Assembly: GCA_021014325.1 (NCBI GenBank)
Contig: CM037472.1
Span: 25,281,063 to 25,345,062, forward strand
Length of the DNA stretch: 64,000 bases
Source: Plazaster borealis
Lineage: Eukaryota > Echinodermata > Asteroidea > Forcipulatida > Labidiasteridae
Direction of reading: 5' to 3'
Of the stretch, positions 12,705 through 22,076 are shown in pieces; the first letter of the stretch is position 1, and each line of letters opens with the position of its first letter. The position numbers and the translations under genes are program-made. A model generated the notes under the pieces. That model was given only the letters and a program-made list of their open reading frames with translations, made no database searches and was not told where the DNA came from.

Positions 12705-13024
12705 AGTAAGAAAAATGGGCAGGATGCGGTAGGGCCTAATTCGTCATATAGCCTAGGCCTACACATAGCACACTACACATAACACATACAATGTACCAAG
12801 CCAGCGCTGTATAACACCCCACGCACCGCACGCGAAGCCCTGTACCACAGTATACATGTAGAGTAACGCTTTGCTTAGTTTACCTTATTTAAAATGCACG
12901 ACCTTTGCAGAAAAGGACCAATCAGAACGCTTCACTGTGGCCCCATAGCTAGGCGTGTGGTATGGGGAAAAAAATCGCTGGCGGGCTCGACCCACAGCCA
13001 GCGACCCCCAACCTTAACGCCTCA
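12705..13024. repeat. Inverted repeat, right arm
   Basis: This is the reverse complement of 9520-9850, followed by a stretch (about 12,980-13,024) found inverted at 33,838-33,890. The match to 33,838 stops at about 13,025, exactly where the first palindrome of the Polinton region begins, so this point is a junction. Confidence 0.7.
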
Positions 13025-13044
13025 ACTTTCGTCTACGAAAGTTG
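13023..13044. repeat. Palindrome copy 1 (outermost left)
   Basis: Arms CAACTTTCGT and ACGAAAGTTG match perfectly around a CT centre. It stands at the junction between the left-flank repeat and Polinton sequence. Confidence 0.85.
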
Positions 13045-13058
13045 AACACGATGGAGTG

Positions 13059-14949
13059 TAGCCTTGATCAAGGCGTTGGAGATTTGTTCTCAATTTTATT
13101 TTATTGTTTTCATTTTATTTTATTTGCGCCGCGCTACCCACCCGGGCTATCAACCCACCCGAGCTGTGTGCGTGGTGTCTGTGTGCGCAGACGGTGTGCG
13201 CAGACGGTGTGCGCGTGCTCGTGTGAGCTGTTTGCGTGTCTCACCGAAACAACAACGCCCTGACGGTTCTGTCTCGAAGCAATGACTCATTACTATAATG
13301 AGCACGAAAGGCGAGACCACATTGTTCAGTAGCGGAAGTCTTGTTTACTCTATATTTGGTTTGCGGTAACACCATGTGTGTATCTACTTGCCAGGTAGAG
13401 TTGTTCTTAGAGAACTGTCTTGCTTAATTCTACTACCGCGGAGTAGATTGTTTGGGTGTTCGGGAGACTTCTCAGTTCTGAAAAGAACTGTCCTGTTTAT
13501 TAACTATTACCTGGGCGGAAGGTATAGAAATAGGCTGGGACTACTACTTTAGCTTATAGGATCGTAATTAACTGTACTACCGCGGAGTCAGTTCTTGGAT
13601 TGGTCTCAACGTTTCGACTAGCTTGCTCTAGTCATCTTGTTTACTCATTCTTATGAATATGCATGCAGTATCCAGATGTGGCTACTGCACTGGCGCGCCG
13701 GTTTGAATTTGGGAATACTTTACGGTTATAATAGTATATATATCTGAAAATGTTGCGTATTCTCCTCAGCTGAGCGAGACAATGAGGGCATGACAGGAAT
13801 TAAACAATGAGGTTGAGTGGATCGATTGTTACATACATTACATACACCATTTTCCAGCAGGAAGACGCTTTTCTGATGTGTTTTTTGTAATGACGTAAGG
13901 CCCGATTGACCATCTCCTGTCTCCATTTTGCATCATTAAACAGTGATTTAATCATTGTTGGTGCATTCATTGGAGGTAGAGTATACAAAACAAAGACCTC
14001 AATAAACTACCATTGTTGATTGTTTCATCTTGAAGGCATATAGCTCATTGCAACTTTTATATCATTTGGGCCGCCCCACTAAAAAAGAGCTGCCTAACAC
14101 CAAATTTCCCAAGTACACTCACTAGAATAGGGTAGCTAAAAATCTATTTCACATGTATCATGTGTGGCTGTATCCTGTCAATTTTTGTTTAGCAGTAAAT
14201 TCTTATCAGACACTGTCTGAGAACAATTCAAAAGTATGAAGACGGTGTGGCTGCACAGAGTCGGACTTCGAGAGGACATGTCAGGAAAACACAGATGCAG
14301 AAACTACATCAACTCCAGAATTAATAACCAAGAGAATGGCGAATGATCAGCAGCGCATAAAGCTCCAGGGGCCGCGCCCGGGTTCAGCACTTGTAGCTGA
14401 TTGACCAGCCTGGGCGACAATCACGTAGATTACCGGTCCAAAATGGCTGAGACAATGCTACACACAAACGCCATTAAGTCGGTAACTACTCACATCGCAT
14501 CACATACAGCAAGCATGATACGGTACAAAGGTCATAGTGAGAGAAGCTCGTGATTGGACGTCAAAATGAATAATCCATTTGCTTCCCATCCTGTGTTGTC
14601 TGCAATAGGTCTGACGAAAGATTTAAATATTCATGAGCTGCATACTAGCGTATCCGAGAGCCCCCCATTTTCGTCCAATATTGGACGAAAATATCAAGAA
14701 ACACATTAAACCCGGAAGTTACAGACCCGTCAAGGCTGTCGGCCTGACGGCCTCCGCATGCGGAGAGTGGTACGAGTGCGGATGACCTGCGCACAGTGTG
14801 TGTATGGGCGTCGTGCGACGTGATACACACATTACGCACAGTGTATACGGGTGGGTCGTGCGATGTGATACACACCTTACGCACACCCATACGGGTGTGT
14901 TTACGGCGTCTTTTTTGGAGTGAAAATGCGACTGCCTTGATCAAGGCTA
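13059..14949. mobile_element. 1.9-kb DNA transposon with palindromic 16-bp ends and 9-bp duplication
   Basis: GATGGAGTG occurs at 13,050-13,058 and 14,950-14,958, directly flanking TAGCCTTGATCAAGGC and its exact reverse complement. A 9-bp duplication fits a Mutator-like element. The termini themselves contain the palindrome GCCTTGATCAAGGC. I see no transposase; GC-rich CACACG-type repeats fill both ends. Removing it would join the left palindrome to sequence leading to the gene at 15,079. Confidence 0.65.
13380..13650 (-). mobile_element. Penelope-type retroelement LTR fragment
   Basis: Read on the minus strand, GACTAG, a 6-nt loop and CTAGTC are followed by GAAACGTTGAGACC. This is the arrangement I associate with the hammerhead-bearing LTR of Penelope-like elements, although the CTGA box is degenerate here. 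The block also has two CTACCGCGGAGT boxes. It lies inside the 1.9-kb transposon. A better-preserved relative is at 61,760-61,990. Confidence 0.4.
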
Positions 14950-15078
14950 GATGGAGTGTAGCACGGTATACACAATGAGTGAACCTAACTGTATACGTTT
15001 ACGTTTGTGAATAACTGGGTGGAGGATCGTTAAGACCGCTACCACGGTTGAATTTAAAATTGGCAAAGCAACCGAACT

Positions 15079-15731
15079 CTATTTTAATGTCGTTTTTGAG
15101 GTAGCTGCCGCAAGCGCTTTCATTATTGAAGCTCGGGCTTCGGCTATTAGCTCGTTTTTTGCTGCTTCGTTGGTTTGAGCTGCGTATACTTTGCGGCTTT
15201 TTTTCTGAATATCAGCTTTTATTTGTCTATATTTATTTATTTCGTTTATTACAAGCTTGAACTCTTCAGGGGAGATGTGCCCATCTTGTAACGCTTGTGA
15301 GATCACATCTGAAACGCGGTTGAGCTTAGATAGAGCGAGAACACGAATCTCATCGTGTTTTTAGCTTTTACAAGGAGCCGCCGAGAGACGAACTTACCGG
15401 CAATACCGGCAAGACCACAAACACCTGCAGCTGCTTCAAGTGCAATGACAATAGGCGCGGCTATAATTGTGGAGAGCAACCCTACACCAGTAGCTCCCAT
15501 TCCAAGGCAGGATAGAATCAACACTGTGTCAATACCATCAACGATATTGATAGATGTACGGTACTTTTTGTACAGCTTACTTCTGTCTTCTATCTCTTTT
15601 TCAAGTTTGCGTTCGAGGTTGCGGATTTCAGTCAAGCGATAATTAGAGCCTGCGTTGTTGTCTTCAGGCTCAAGAACGGGATACAATCGCTCAGTTGTTT
15701 CGATGGTAGGAGCTGTTGGTAACTTAGGCAT
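15079..15731 (-). pseudogene. Polinton-associated membrane protein, frameshifted
   Basis: The start is the ATG at 15,731 (MPKLPTAPTIETTERLYPV), which overlaps the end of the preceding gene by eight bases. After a charged coiled-coil-like region (about residues 35-65) come two hydrophobic segments (about 70-120), then a basic region. A one-base shift near 15,357-15,362 moves the frame, after which a second open frame carries an EF-hand-like LQDGHISPEEFK stretch and a Lys/Ala-rich tail ending at 15,079. The arrangement matches an uncharacterised protein I have seen with Polintons of corals and other invertebrates. The function is unknown; a virion or membrane role is only a guess. Confidence 0.6.
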
Positions 15732-16406
15732 TTTCTCGAACTTCAAGCACAACAGTTATGGGGTTGCTACGGTTCTGTAGCAACAGGTTATTTTTATCTA
15801 ACGCGCGAAGGTTCAATTGATGTATGTGCCCAACCTCAAGTTTTTGTACATAGGACAAATAGGATTTATGGATTAATGTTTTTAACACCTTTGGGTGCGG
15901 CTGGGGTTATGGCTAGTAGTGTCGAAGGAGCGGTATCAACGATGTTGGAGGCTGTAGAAAGTTGATCGAGGTGTATGTATACCCACTTGTGAATTTCGAA
16001 GTTAGAGGGTTTGTCCCCCTCGTATTCCCCATCAATCCAACCTTTTTCGCTGATACCCAACAGGCGGCGTATATCAGAGGGCATTTTTATGGCGCCGCCC
16101 CTTGGAATGCTGAACATGACTAGATTTGTTGCTTTATCTATCTCGACCGATACTTGGGGCAGCTCTTTTGTGAACAGATTTTGTAGGTATTCAAAGGTAT
16201 ATAATCCAGCAGGGATCATAATCTTTCGAGGTTTATCATCCGAGGTAGAGCGCCACAAAATTCCAGCCGAAGACCCAATATTGCGATGGCCAACCTAATA
16301 ATGCAAACCCTCTGAGGGCAGCATAGAGCTTGCCATCTGTATAATCGATTACAGTCTGGAGAAGCAACGCTTCTTCATTTTGAATATCGGTTAGTGTCAC
16401 AAACAT
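15724..16406 (-). pseudogene. Polinton accessory protein, paralogue A (frameshifted)
   Basis: The ATG at 16,406 begins MFVTLTDIQNEEALLLQ. The frame is lost near 16,300 and resumes as a segment with GLYTFEYLQNLF, LLGISEKGW and IHLDQLSTASNIVD. It shifts again near 15,870 and ends with LQNRSNPITVVLEV at 15,724. The block order equals that of the neighbour at 16,485-17,168, so the two are tandem paralogues. The family, known to me only as a conserved unknown of invertebrate Polintons, probably encodes a virion protein, but that is inference. Its stop overlaps the start of the next gene (ATGCCTAA), suggesting a compact transcription unit. Confidence 0.6.
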
Positions 16407-16410
16407 AACT

Positions 16411-16432
16411 AATCTTTTGTCTACGAAAGACT
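16411..16432. repeat. Palindrome copy, degenerate
   Basis: AATCTTTTGT and ACGAAAGACT face each other around CT with two mismatches. It sits four bases upstream of the start codon of paralogue A. Confidence 0.7.
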
Positions 16433-16484
16433 GTTAATGCAGTTATACCAAACAAAGCTTATAGCTTCAACACAGATGCATCTA

Positions 16485-17168
16485 CTAGACAGGCTTAATC
16501 TCAAGTACTGCAGTCATAGAGATGGGATTGTTATACATATCCTCACCATGTTCATCTAACACGAGAAAGTTTAGTTGATATATGTGTTCTGCTTTAAGTT
16601 GTTTGTACATAGAGTAAGCAAGGTTAACGTTTACACTGCTTTCAGATTTGAACGGGGTTGGTTAGCAGCGACGAGGGGGCGCCATCAATAATATTAGAAG
16701 CCGCATAAAGTTGATTGAGGTGTATAGAAACCAGGTTAGGAGTGTGGAACCTTGAGGGTCTTATTCCTTCTGTTTCTCCTCGGAACCATAGATCGCTTAA
16801 AGACCAGGGAGCATGCCCAATAGTGAACTCATTGCATCATCAATTTTAAAATACACAGCACCATAACTGATATTGATAGTGACAAACCCCGTTGTTTTGT
16901 TCATTCGGAGTTCTATTTGGGGTATATTTTCTTTGAAAACCTGTTGCATATCTTCAAAGGTGTACATTCCTCGAACAACTGTAATCGAGGTATAACTAGG
17001 ACTATTATAATCATAGGCAAACTTAAGATCAATATTAGAGTCAACATCAAGAGTGTTTTTTTTTAAATGCAACTCTCTTAGGGCAACACAGAGTTTACCA
17101 TTTACATTGTTAATTGCGGGTTGGAGAAGCGGCGCTTCATTTTGAATATTGGTTTGTGTAACAAACAT
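16485..17168 (-). pseudogene. Polinton accessory protein, paralogue B (frameshifted)
   Basis: The ATG at 17,168 starts MFVTQTNIQNEAPLLQ, nearly the same as paralogue A. The first 124 codons are intact and include GMYTFEDMQQVFKENIPQIE and SSLLGM. A stop at 16,797 follows a frame break. The reading continues in other frames with IHLNQLYAASNIIDGAPSSLL and finishes with ISMTAVLEIKPV at 16,485. Upstream it faces the divergent plus-strand gene at 17,242 across about 70 bases that must hold both promoters. The upstream regions of A and B are also similar, so the duplication included regulatory DNA. The function is unknown. Confidence 0.6.
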
Positions 17169-17189
17169 AGCGAACTTTGCAAATAATCT

Positions 17190-17214
17190 TTTGAACTTAT
17201 ACGAGTATAACTTA
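17190..17214. repeat. Degenerate second-type palindrome between divergent genes
   Basis: AACTTATAC and GTATAACTT are near-inverted around GA. The related perfect copy is at 22,176-22,198. It is nested in an outer AACTTTG...CAAAGTT pair (about 17,172-17,231) and occupies the place where paralogue A has the degenerate copy at 16,411. Confidence 0.5.
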
Positions 17215-17241
17215 AACCGTGCAAACAAAGTTTGTGTAGTT

Positions 17242-18474
17242 ATGTCTAACCAAGCTTTTAGCTTTAACATAGATGCATCTTACCAAACAGGTGGGGTATA
17301 CTCCGCAAAATCTCAACCCGTATTGCAACATGTTACAATACAGGTTGATACGGGGGCGGCGAGCTTTGACACCGTCTTTCCGGACATACGGCGGAGCGGT
17401 ATAGGCTGCCACATGTACAAAGTGATGATATAGTGGACACGTGGAGCTCAAACCCGATGAAATTTTGGCAAAATAAGATTAACTTTGCAGTGTGGTGTGC
17501 TACCACAGGGTGCGGTGTCTCTGCAGAAGACTATCTTAGCTCTAAGGTCCCGATGGTGCGATCAGTCTACCGCTTTCACGTATACTACCAGGTGCGAAGG
17601 ATTCTTGAAGAGATGCAGGTGCCACTCCCACAGGATGACACTTGGGATGCCTTTGATACCCCATACAACCAAAGGGCATATGAGCAAATTTGCGCGGAGT
17701 TTGGTGTCTCACCGCACACCGACTGGCGGCAGAACATCGACCAAAATAGTGGTCTTGGAACGCCGTATCATTGGTGGAAAGGTTCAGTGCTCTCTATGAA
17801 AGAAGTGAGCGATGATTTGGTTGCTAGCGGGGGTCTTAGCCCCAGCTTTGGTGTTTCGTCGAACGACTATATAAAAGACCGCATGAGCTTTGGTGATAGA
17901 CCGGCTACGTTCAGCGTCGACTACATCGGCCAGGGCCCAGAAGGAGACCAAGCATGGACGACATTTGTTCTCGACAAGTCGGAGGGCTTCACCCAACCTG
18001 GGGTTGAAAGAATCAACGACTCTATCCGAACATACGTGTGGGCTATCCTAGGCGCACAGGCACAGATTCGCTCGAGTATTCTCGGCACCGGTGCCGCATT
18101 TGACACCCAGAAACAGTTCTTAGCAAACGTTGAGGATGCGGTCTCAAGCCCCGTAGACCTCCCGAGTCCTCCCGAGTGCGGTGGCACGCTACCAAGACAT
18201 GCTTCGATACGCCCGCTCTAAGGTTGTCTATGTATTCGGAATTGGTTTGTATATGGCTCCCAGCAACATGGAGTTGCAGATTGGAACTATTCAGGACTAC
18301 AACAACGAGATTGTGATCGCGGAGCAGGGGCAAAATTTGGGCTTTAACAACGGTATCAATGCAGCAGTCGAGAGTTTGTTACCTGAAAAAGATATGGAGG
18401 GGCCTCCTGCAAGGCCAGCACGCCTAGCTCAAACTAATTTTTCGCCGAAAGTTAGTTTGATTGGCACAGCCTGA
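17242..18474 (+). pseudogene. Conserved Polinton protein of unknown function (two frameshifts)
   Basis: The ATG at 17,242 opens MSNQAFSFNIDASYQTGG. A one-base loss at about 17,430 shifts the frame, after which a 250-residue stretch carries MKFWQNKINFAVWCATTGC, NDSIRTYVWAILGAQAQ and FDTQKQFLANVEDAV. A 10-bp tandem duplication (18,158-18,177) breaks it again, and the rest (RYQDMLRYARSKVVYVFG, GLYMAPS) ends at a TGA at 18,472. I recognise the family as a conserved, uncharacterised protein next to Polinton capsid genes in cnidarians. Its location suggests a structural or packaging role. The final 12 residues are encoded by a palindrome. Confidence 0.65.
18430..18459. repeat. Extended palindrome in a C-terminal coding tail
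   Basis: CAAACTAA plus TTTTTCG and CGAAA plus GTTAGTTTG form a stem of about 14 bp with one mismatch. It encodes QTNFSPKVSL at the end of the preceding gene. Confidence 0.7.
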
Positions 18475-18485
18475 TATCGACAAAC

Positions 18486-18507
18486 AAACTTTCATATATG
18501 AAAGTTT
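18486..18507. repeat. Palindrome copy, perfect
   Basis: Arms AAACTTTCAT and ATGAAAGTTT match fully around AT. It lies 12 bases after the stop codon at 18,474. Confidence 0.85.
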
Positions 18508-18530
18508 AGCAGAAGGGCAAGCGCACTGTG

Positions 18531-18647
18531 ATGGGCGAACTGCACTTGTTGTTGGTGGCGTTGCTCCTGGTCTCGGTTGGCTCGCTCTACGCTAAACCCG
18601 TCTACGATAAAACTTTATTAACTAATCTTTTATTTATGAAAGATTAA
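18531..18647 (+). CDS. Short ORF with signal-peptide-like start
   Basis: ATG at 18,531 encodes 38 residues beginning MGELHLLLVALLLVSVGSLYA, a hydrophobic stretch like a signal peptide or a small membrane anchor, then a polar tail. Its last codons and stop lie in the palindrome at 18,624-18,645, which also contains the stop of the converging minus-strand gene. It may be a real micropeptide or chance; only the hydrophobic start and the placement support it. Confidence 0.35.
   Translation: MGELHLLLVALLLVSVGSLYAKPVYDKTLLTNLLFMKD
18624..18645. repeat. Palindrome at the meeting point of two converging genes
   Basis: Arms AATCTTTTAT and ATGAAAGATT (one mismatch) surround TT. The minus-strand gene stops inside it (18,630-18,632), and the plus-strand short ORF stops at its right edge (18,645-18,647). 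Confidence 0.8.
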
Positions 18648-19332
18648 AGTTAACAGTACACCGCCGATGGCAACAATTATTGCCCATAGGTTTCCCGCGA
18701 GCCAGCCAGCAGTTTTACTCAAGAGGTTGAGGAGCCACGATATAATGCCTCCGATGATGCCCGGTAGTGCGGCTGCAGCCTTTCCAGCTAATTGGGCTAG
18801 AAGGCGCCCGAGAGCTTGCAAATGTTTTTTCGCCCACTCTTTTATCCCATCTTTACTTGCGGGAAGTGTGGGAGGTGTTGGCGGTGTAACCCCGCCAGCT
18901 GCCCCACCAGTCAAGGCAAGAACCAGAGTGCTGATGGCAAAGCCCAGTGCAGTGATAATGGTGGCTATGGTCACACCCTGCTCGCGGAACAGGGTCCGTA
19001 GCCGATCGGCCAGAGTTTTGTTTTTATCTAGAACGCTAGATATGGTTTCACGAATTTGGCGGAACTGTGACCGAAGTTGTTGGTTGAGGGCATCAACGAT
19101 GTCTCAAGCCGCTGCGAGATCATCTTCGGCTTTTGTAATTTCACATTTGATTTGGTCCGTTTTCTCAGTTGTTCCGGGTTGCTTAAGCTCTTCGCGATAG
19201 CCCTCGATCAGCTGCTGGAGAGAAACTATTTTGCTCTCTTGCACCGCTTTCGTGCCACGCAAAGTTTTCAGGGCTTTGTCAAGTCCTAGAATCTCTCTCA
19301 TAGGCAAAATATTATCTTCTTCAGTAAATCCT

Positions 19333-19354
19333 AATCTTTCGTCTACGAAAGATT
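19333..19354. repeat. Palindrome inside the coiled-coil gene
   Basis: Arms AATCTTTCGT and ACGAAAGATT match perfectly around CT. On the minus strand it is read in frame as KSFVDERL with no interruption of the ORF. Confidence 0.9.
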
Positions 19355-19773
19355 TTGCACAAGATTGGTCAATAGATGACGTGTTAAGGTAATCATTAAC
19401 CAATTCATCTGGTACATCATCATTTGCTTGTGCTGCATTTTGTGCTATATCAGCAACCTTTTCTAACTCTTGAAGGATAGGTTGAGAATGACGACGCAGT
19501 GTACTGTCGTACCCAGGCAGGTTGAGATAATCTCGAATAGCATTTGAGCCCTCAAGGCTAAAACTTTGGGCAATAGTACCCAAGCCCAAAAACTTTGGAG
19601 AGCCTTTAGTAGCGCTTAGCCGGATCTTTTTATCACCCTCTACCCAGTAAAGCGTTTTACCATTGTCGCTGACCTCAAACCGCTTGTATTCTTTTCTATT
19701 AGGTTGAAGGGTGTAGGTACGATCTATCTCTGTATAGAAAGCATCTACTAAACGGTCTCGCTGTTCTCGCAGC

Positions 19774-19963
19774 TCGTCTGTACTGAGGTCGCCGGTCAAT
19801 TGGTCAATGCGGTCGCCGTAATCATTAGCCGATAGCCTATCCAAGGGTGCCTCGATAGGAGGTTCAGGTCGTCTGTACGGAGGTCGCCGGTCAATTGGTT
19901 AATGCGGTCGCCGTAATCATTAGCCGATAGCCTATCCAAGGGTGCCTCGATAGGAGGTTCAGG
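19774..19963. repeat. 95-bp tandem duplication
   Basis: Two adjacent 95-bp units differ at only a few bases. The unit length is not a multiple of three, so the duplication shifts the frame of the minus-strand gene around it. Confidence 0.85.
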
Positions 19964-20014
19964 AAAAATAACACTGGTGTCTTCTTTGCCTTCTGGTTGT
20001 TTTTCGGGTTGCAT

Positions 20015-20144
20015 TAAAATCGTTCATTTCAAAGCCACCTTCTGCCATATTGAATACAAAAGTTAACTTAACTTATATTAAACACTCGCCAAGGTTGAAT
20101 AAACACAAAGTTTTGAAGATTGTCTACAGAAAAGTTTGGTTTGA
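20015..20144. promoter_or_regulatory. Divergent intergenic region
   Basis: These 130 bp separate the ATG of the minus-strand coiled-coil gene from the ATG of the capsid gene. They must hold both promoters. The DNA is AT-rich, with a half palindrome (GTCTACAGAAAAGTTT) just before the capsid start. I see no clear TATA box. Confidence 0.35.
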
Positions 20145-21428
20145 ATGGCATCGTCAAAGTACGGGCGCAAACTGAATCCTCTTAGAAGCCTGCGGGATCC
20201 ACTCGGGATCAAAGGCATATGGCAGAGCGTGGTTGTAACCAACAACCCCTCCACTATCGACCAAAATCAGCAGCTCTTGGTCCGCTTTCCCAACCTTGGC
20301 GCCCAGGATGTGATTGTTCCTGGAACAGCCCGCCTCGCATTTACCATCGCCCTGACCTCGACCGACGACAAACGAACAGTGGTTCAAAACCTTGGCCAAG
20401 CCGTTGTGAAGAAAAAGACAATCAGGATCAGTGGTAATGAGGTCATGTCTATAGATGACAGCGATGTTATCGGCTGCTACACCGACCTTTGGAAAACGTT
20501 GGGAGAGCGCCGGTCTCAGGTCTACCAGGGTATTGATGTGGCGGAAGACGCTAACATGCTTAAACTGAGGGTGGGCGCTGGAGATGGTGATGGTTCTACG
20601 GCGCAAGACAAGGCTGTTGCAGATGCATACAGCAACAGATTTAGCATTCCACTAGACTTTGAACTGTTGGAGAGCCACATGCCATTCTTCCAGTCAGGCC
20701 TTGGTGACTGATTGGAGTACGAGCTTACCTTTAATGACTACAGCCGCGTTATAATGGCAACAGGTGATACAGATGCTAGCTACGTCATCGACAACATCTC
20801 TCTCGAGTTTGAAATTATGAGCGAGCCAAACTTAGCCCGAATAATTCGCATTCAGTATACTGCGCGAGTTGCCATCTTGTATGACCGCATTTTGCGCCAC
20901 CGCAAGGTCACCCTCAACAAGAGTGATACGCTGTGGAACGTCAATCTTAATGTTCCAGCCCGAAGCTTTAAGGCTGGAGCGGCGACCACATTTAACAGAA
21001 ATACAGAATTGTTCTGTAACCCCAAGATCGAAAAAGTTGAGGTCATAGTCGAAGGGAAGCCAAACCAGATGTATGCCCAGGGTATGCGTGGGTACCAACA
21101 GTGGGATGAAGTTCGAAAGTACTTCGCTAGCAGCCCTTCAACCAAGCGCCATCCCACGACTGCAATGGTCACCAAAGACCTAGCATTAGCTGATGTAACG
21201 GTAGGAGAGTATTTTACAACAAAGTACGGCCTATGGCTGGACTTGAGAAGCAACGATGATGACTCACTGCACGGCAGCGGCCGGTGCATAGAAAATGCAA
21301 GTGAGGGGGTCACAGTCCAGATCACCAAAAAGGCAGAAACGGCGGGCACATTGAACATGTATTTGTATGTTATCATGGATGCTCAGCTCAACATCGAAAA
21401 TGGTCGATATATCAGTGCGCTCTACTAA
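20145..21428 (+). pseudogene. Polinton major capsid protein (double jelly-roll type), one in-frame stop
   Basis: The ORF begins MASSKYGRKLNPLRSLRDP and runs 188 codons to TGA at 20,709-20,711. It then continues in the same frame for 238 codons to TAA at 21,426, about 427 residues in all. Recognisable blocks are NPSTIDQNQQLLVRFPNLG, KKKTIRISGNEVMSIDDSD, FFQSGLGD right before the stop, then YELTFNDYSRVIMATGD, ILYDRILRHRKVTLNKSD and MYLYVIMDAQLNIENGRYIS. These match the capsid protein of invertebrate Polintons, which forms trimeric hexons. The TGA replaces what I remember as an Arg codon, consistent with CGA to TGA. The ATPase gene follows, overlapping its end. Confidence 0.8.
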
Positions 21429-21432
21429 ACCA

Positions 21433-21452
21433 AACTTTTGTAAACAAAAGTT
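21433..21452. repeat. Palindrome just after the capsid stop
   Basis: AACTTTTGT and ACAAAAGTT match perfectly around AA. It starts five bases after the capsid stop and is read in the ATPase frame as NFCKQKL. Confidence 0.85.
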
Positions 21453-21463
21453 AAGTATAAGTA

Positions 21464-21485
21464 AAACTTTCGTACACGAAAGTTT
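21464..21485. repeat. Palindrome in the ATPase N-terminal extension
   Basis: Arms AAACTTTCGT and ACGAAAGTTT match perfectly around AC, read in frame as KTFVHESL. A 34-base segment including it (21,455-21,488) recurs at 22,845-22,878 with one difference. Confidence 0.9.
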
Positions 21486-22076
21486 AGACAAAAGTAAAAA
21501 CTTATACGAGGATGAGTTTTTACCCCACTCGGCCATCATCTGTGGCCAGACTGGCTGTGGGAAAACAGTCTTTATCGTCATACTCTGCCCCACAATTCGT
21601 TGGAACAAAACGTACCACGAGCGATCCTGGGTGTGGACAGACCCGGAGGTCTATATCATCGACCCTGGGATGGGCTTCAAAAGTGTTTGCGAGCTTTCTA
21701 CTCGATTTTTGCTGGCGAGCCGACATTGTACATCATCGACGACTGCTCAGCTAGTAAAGCTCTTACCAAAAAGAAAGACATGCTGTCTGAGCTTGCGTTC
21801 TCGGGGCGCCACGCCTCACAATCTGTGTGGGTCTTGACGCAGAAGTACAACTCGGTTCTTAAGGACCTCCGCGAGCAGACTAAGTGGATAGGGCTCTTCC
21901 ACTGCAAGGACAGAGACTCTTTTGAAGATTGCCTGCGAGAGAACGACGACAGAGGAGCGAGATCTGCTTAGACAGCAGCTATCTAAAGCTAAACATGCTA
22001 AGCTTATACTAAAGACTGCTCAGCCGGTTGCTCATCAGTTGTTAACATAGCTTAATAGATCGCTTAGCATATTACT

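Larger units (their letters stand above)
18630..20014 (-). pseudogene. Polinton coiled-coil/membrane protein, broken
   Basis: ATG at 20,014 starts MQPEKQPEGKEDTSVIF. A 95-bp tandem duplication (19,774-19,963) shifts the frame after about 50 codons. The main part follows with YKRFEVSDNGKTLYWVEGDK, PMREILGLDKALKTLRGTKA and a long helical region. An in-frame TGA at 19,104-19,106 interrupts it. The frame then continues through NQQLRSQFRQIRETISSVLD to TIATIITALGFAISTLVLAL, with further hydrophobic segments to the stop at 18,630. Coiled coil followed by C-terminal membrane segments matches a large uncharacterised Polinton protein known from corals. A role in the virion membrane or in entry is possible but unproven. 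Confidence 0.65.
21400..22050 (+). pseudogene. Polinton packaging ATPase (FtsK/HerA type), two frame changes
   Basis: This protein would pump DNA into capsids. The likely start, ATG at 21,400, overlaps the capsid stop. About 35 N-terminal residues are encoded by two palindromes and their flanks. The Walker A motif GQTGCGKT is at about 21,544-21,567 and WVWTDPEVYIIDPGMG follows. The frame slips near 21,675-21,700. The Walker B region TLYIIDDCSA and the FSGRHASQSVWVLTQKYNSV block lie in the next frame. A second slip near 21,950 returns to the first frame, and the tail (KHAKLILKTAQPVAHQ) ends at TAG 22,048. The motif order fits the family well. No ATG lies between the capsid stop and the Walker A block in this frame. 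Confidence 0.75.

Noticed and set aside
13041..14960. snRNA-like similarity of the GGCTAGATGGAGTGTAGC stretch
   Set aside because: The resemblance to U2 snRNA is short and weak; the terminal repeat plus 9-bp duplication explains both occurrences.
14645..14978. Two overlapping open frames (99 and 60 codons)
   Set aside because: They come from CACACG/ACGTGAT repeats near the end of the 1.9-kb transposon and have low complexity.
15336..15361. AACACGA...TCGTGTT inverted pair in the membrane-protein gene
   Set aside because: The core differs from the palindrome family and the arms are short; treated as coincidence.
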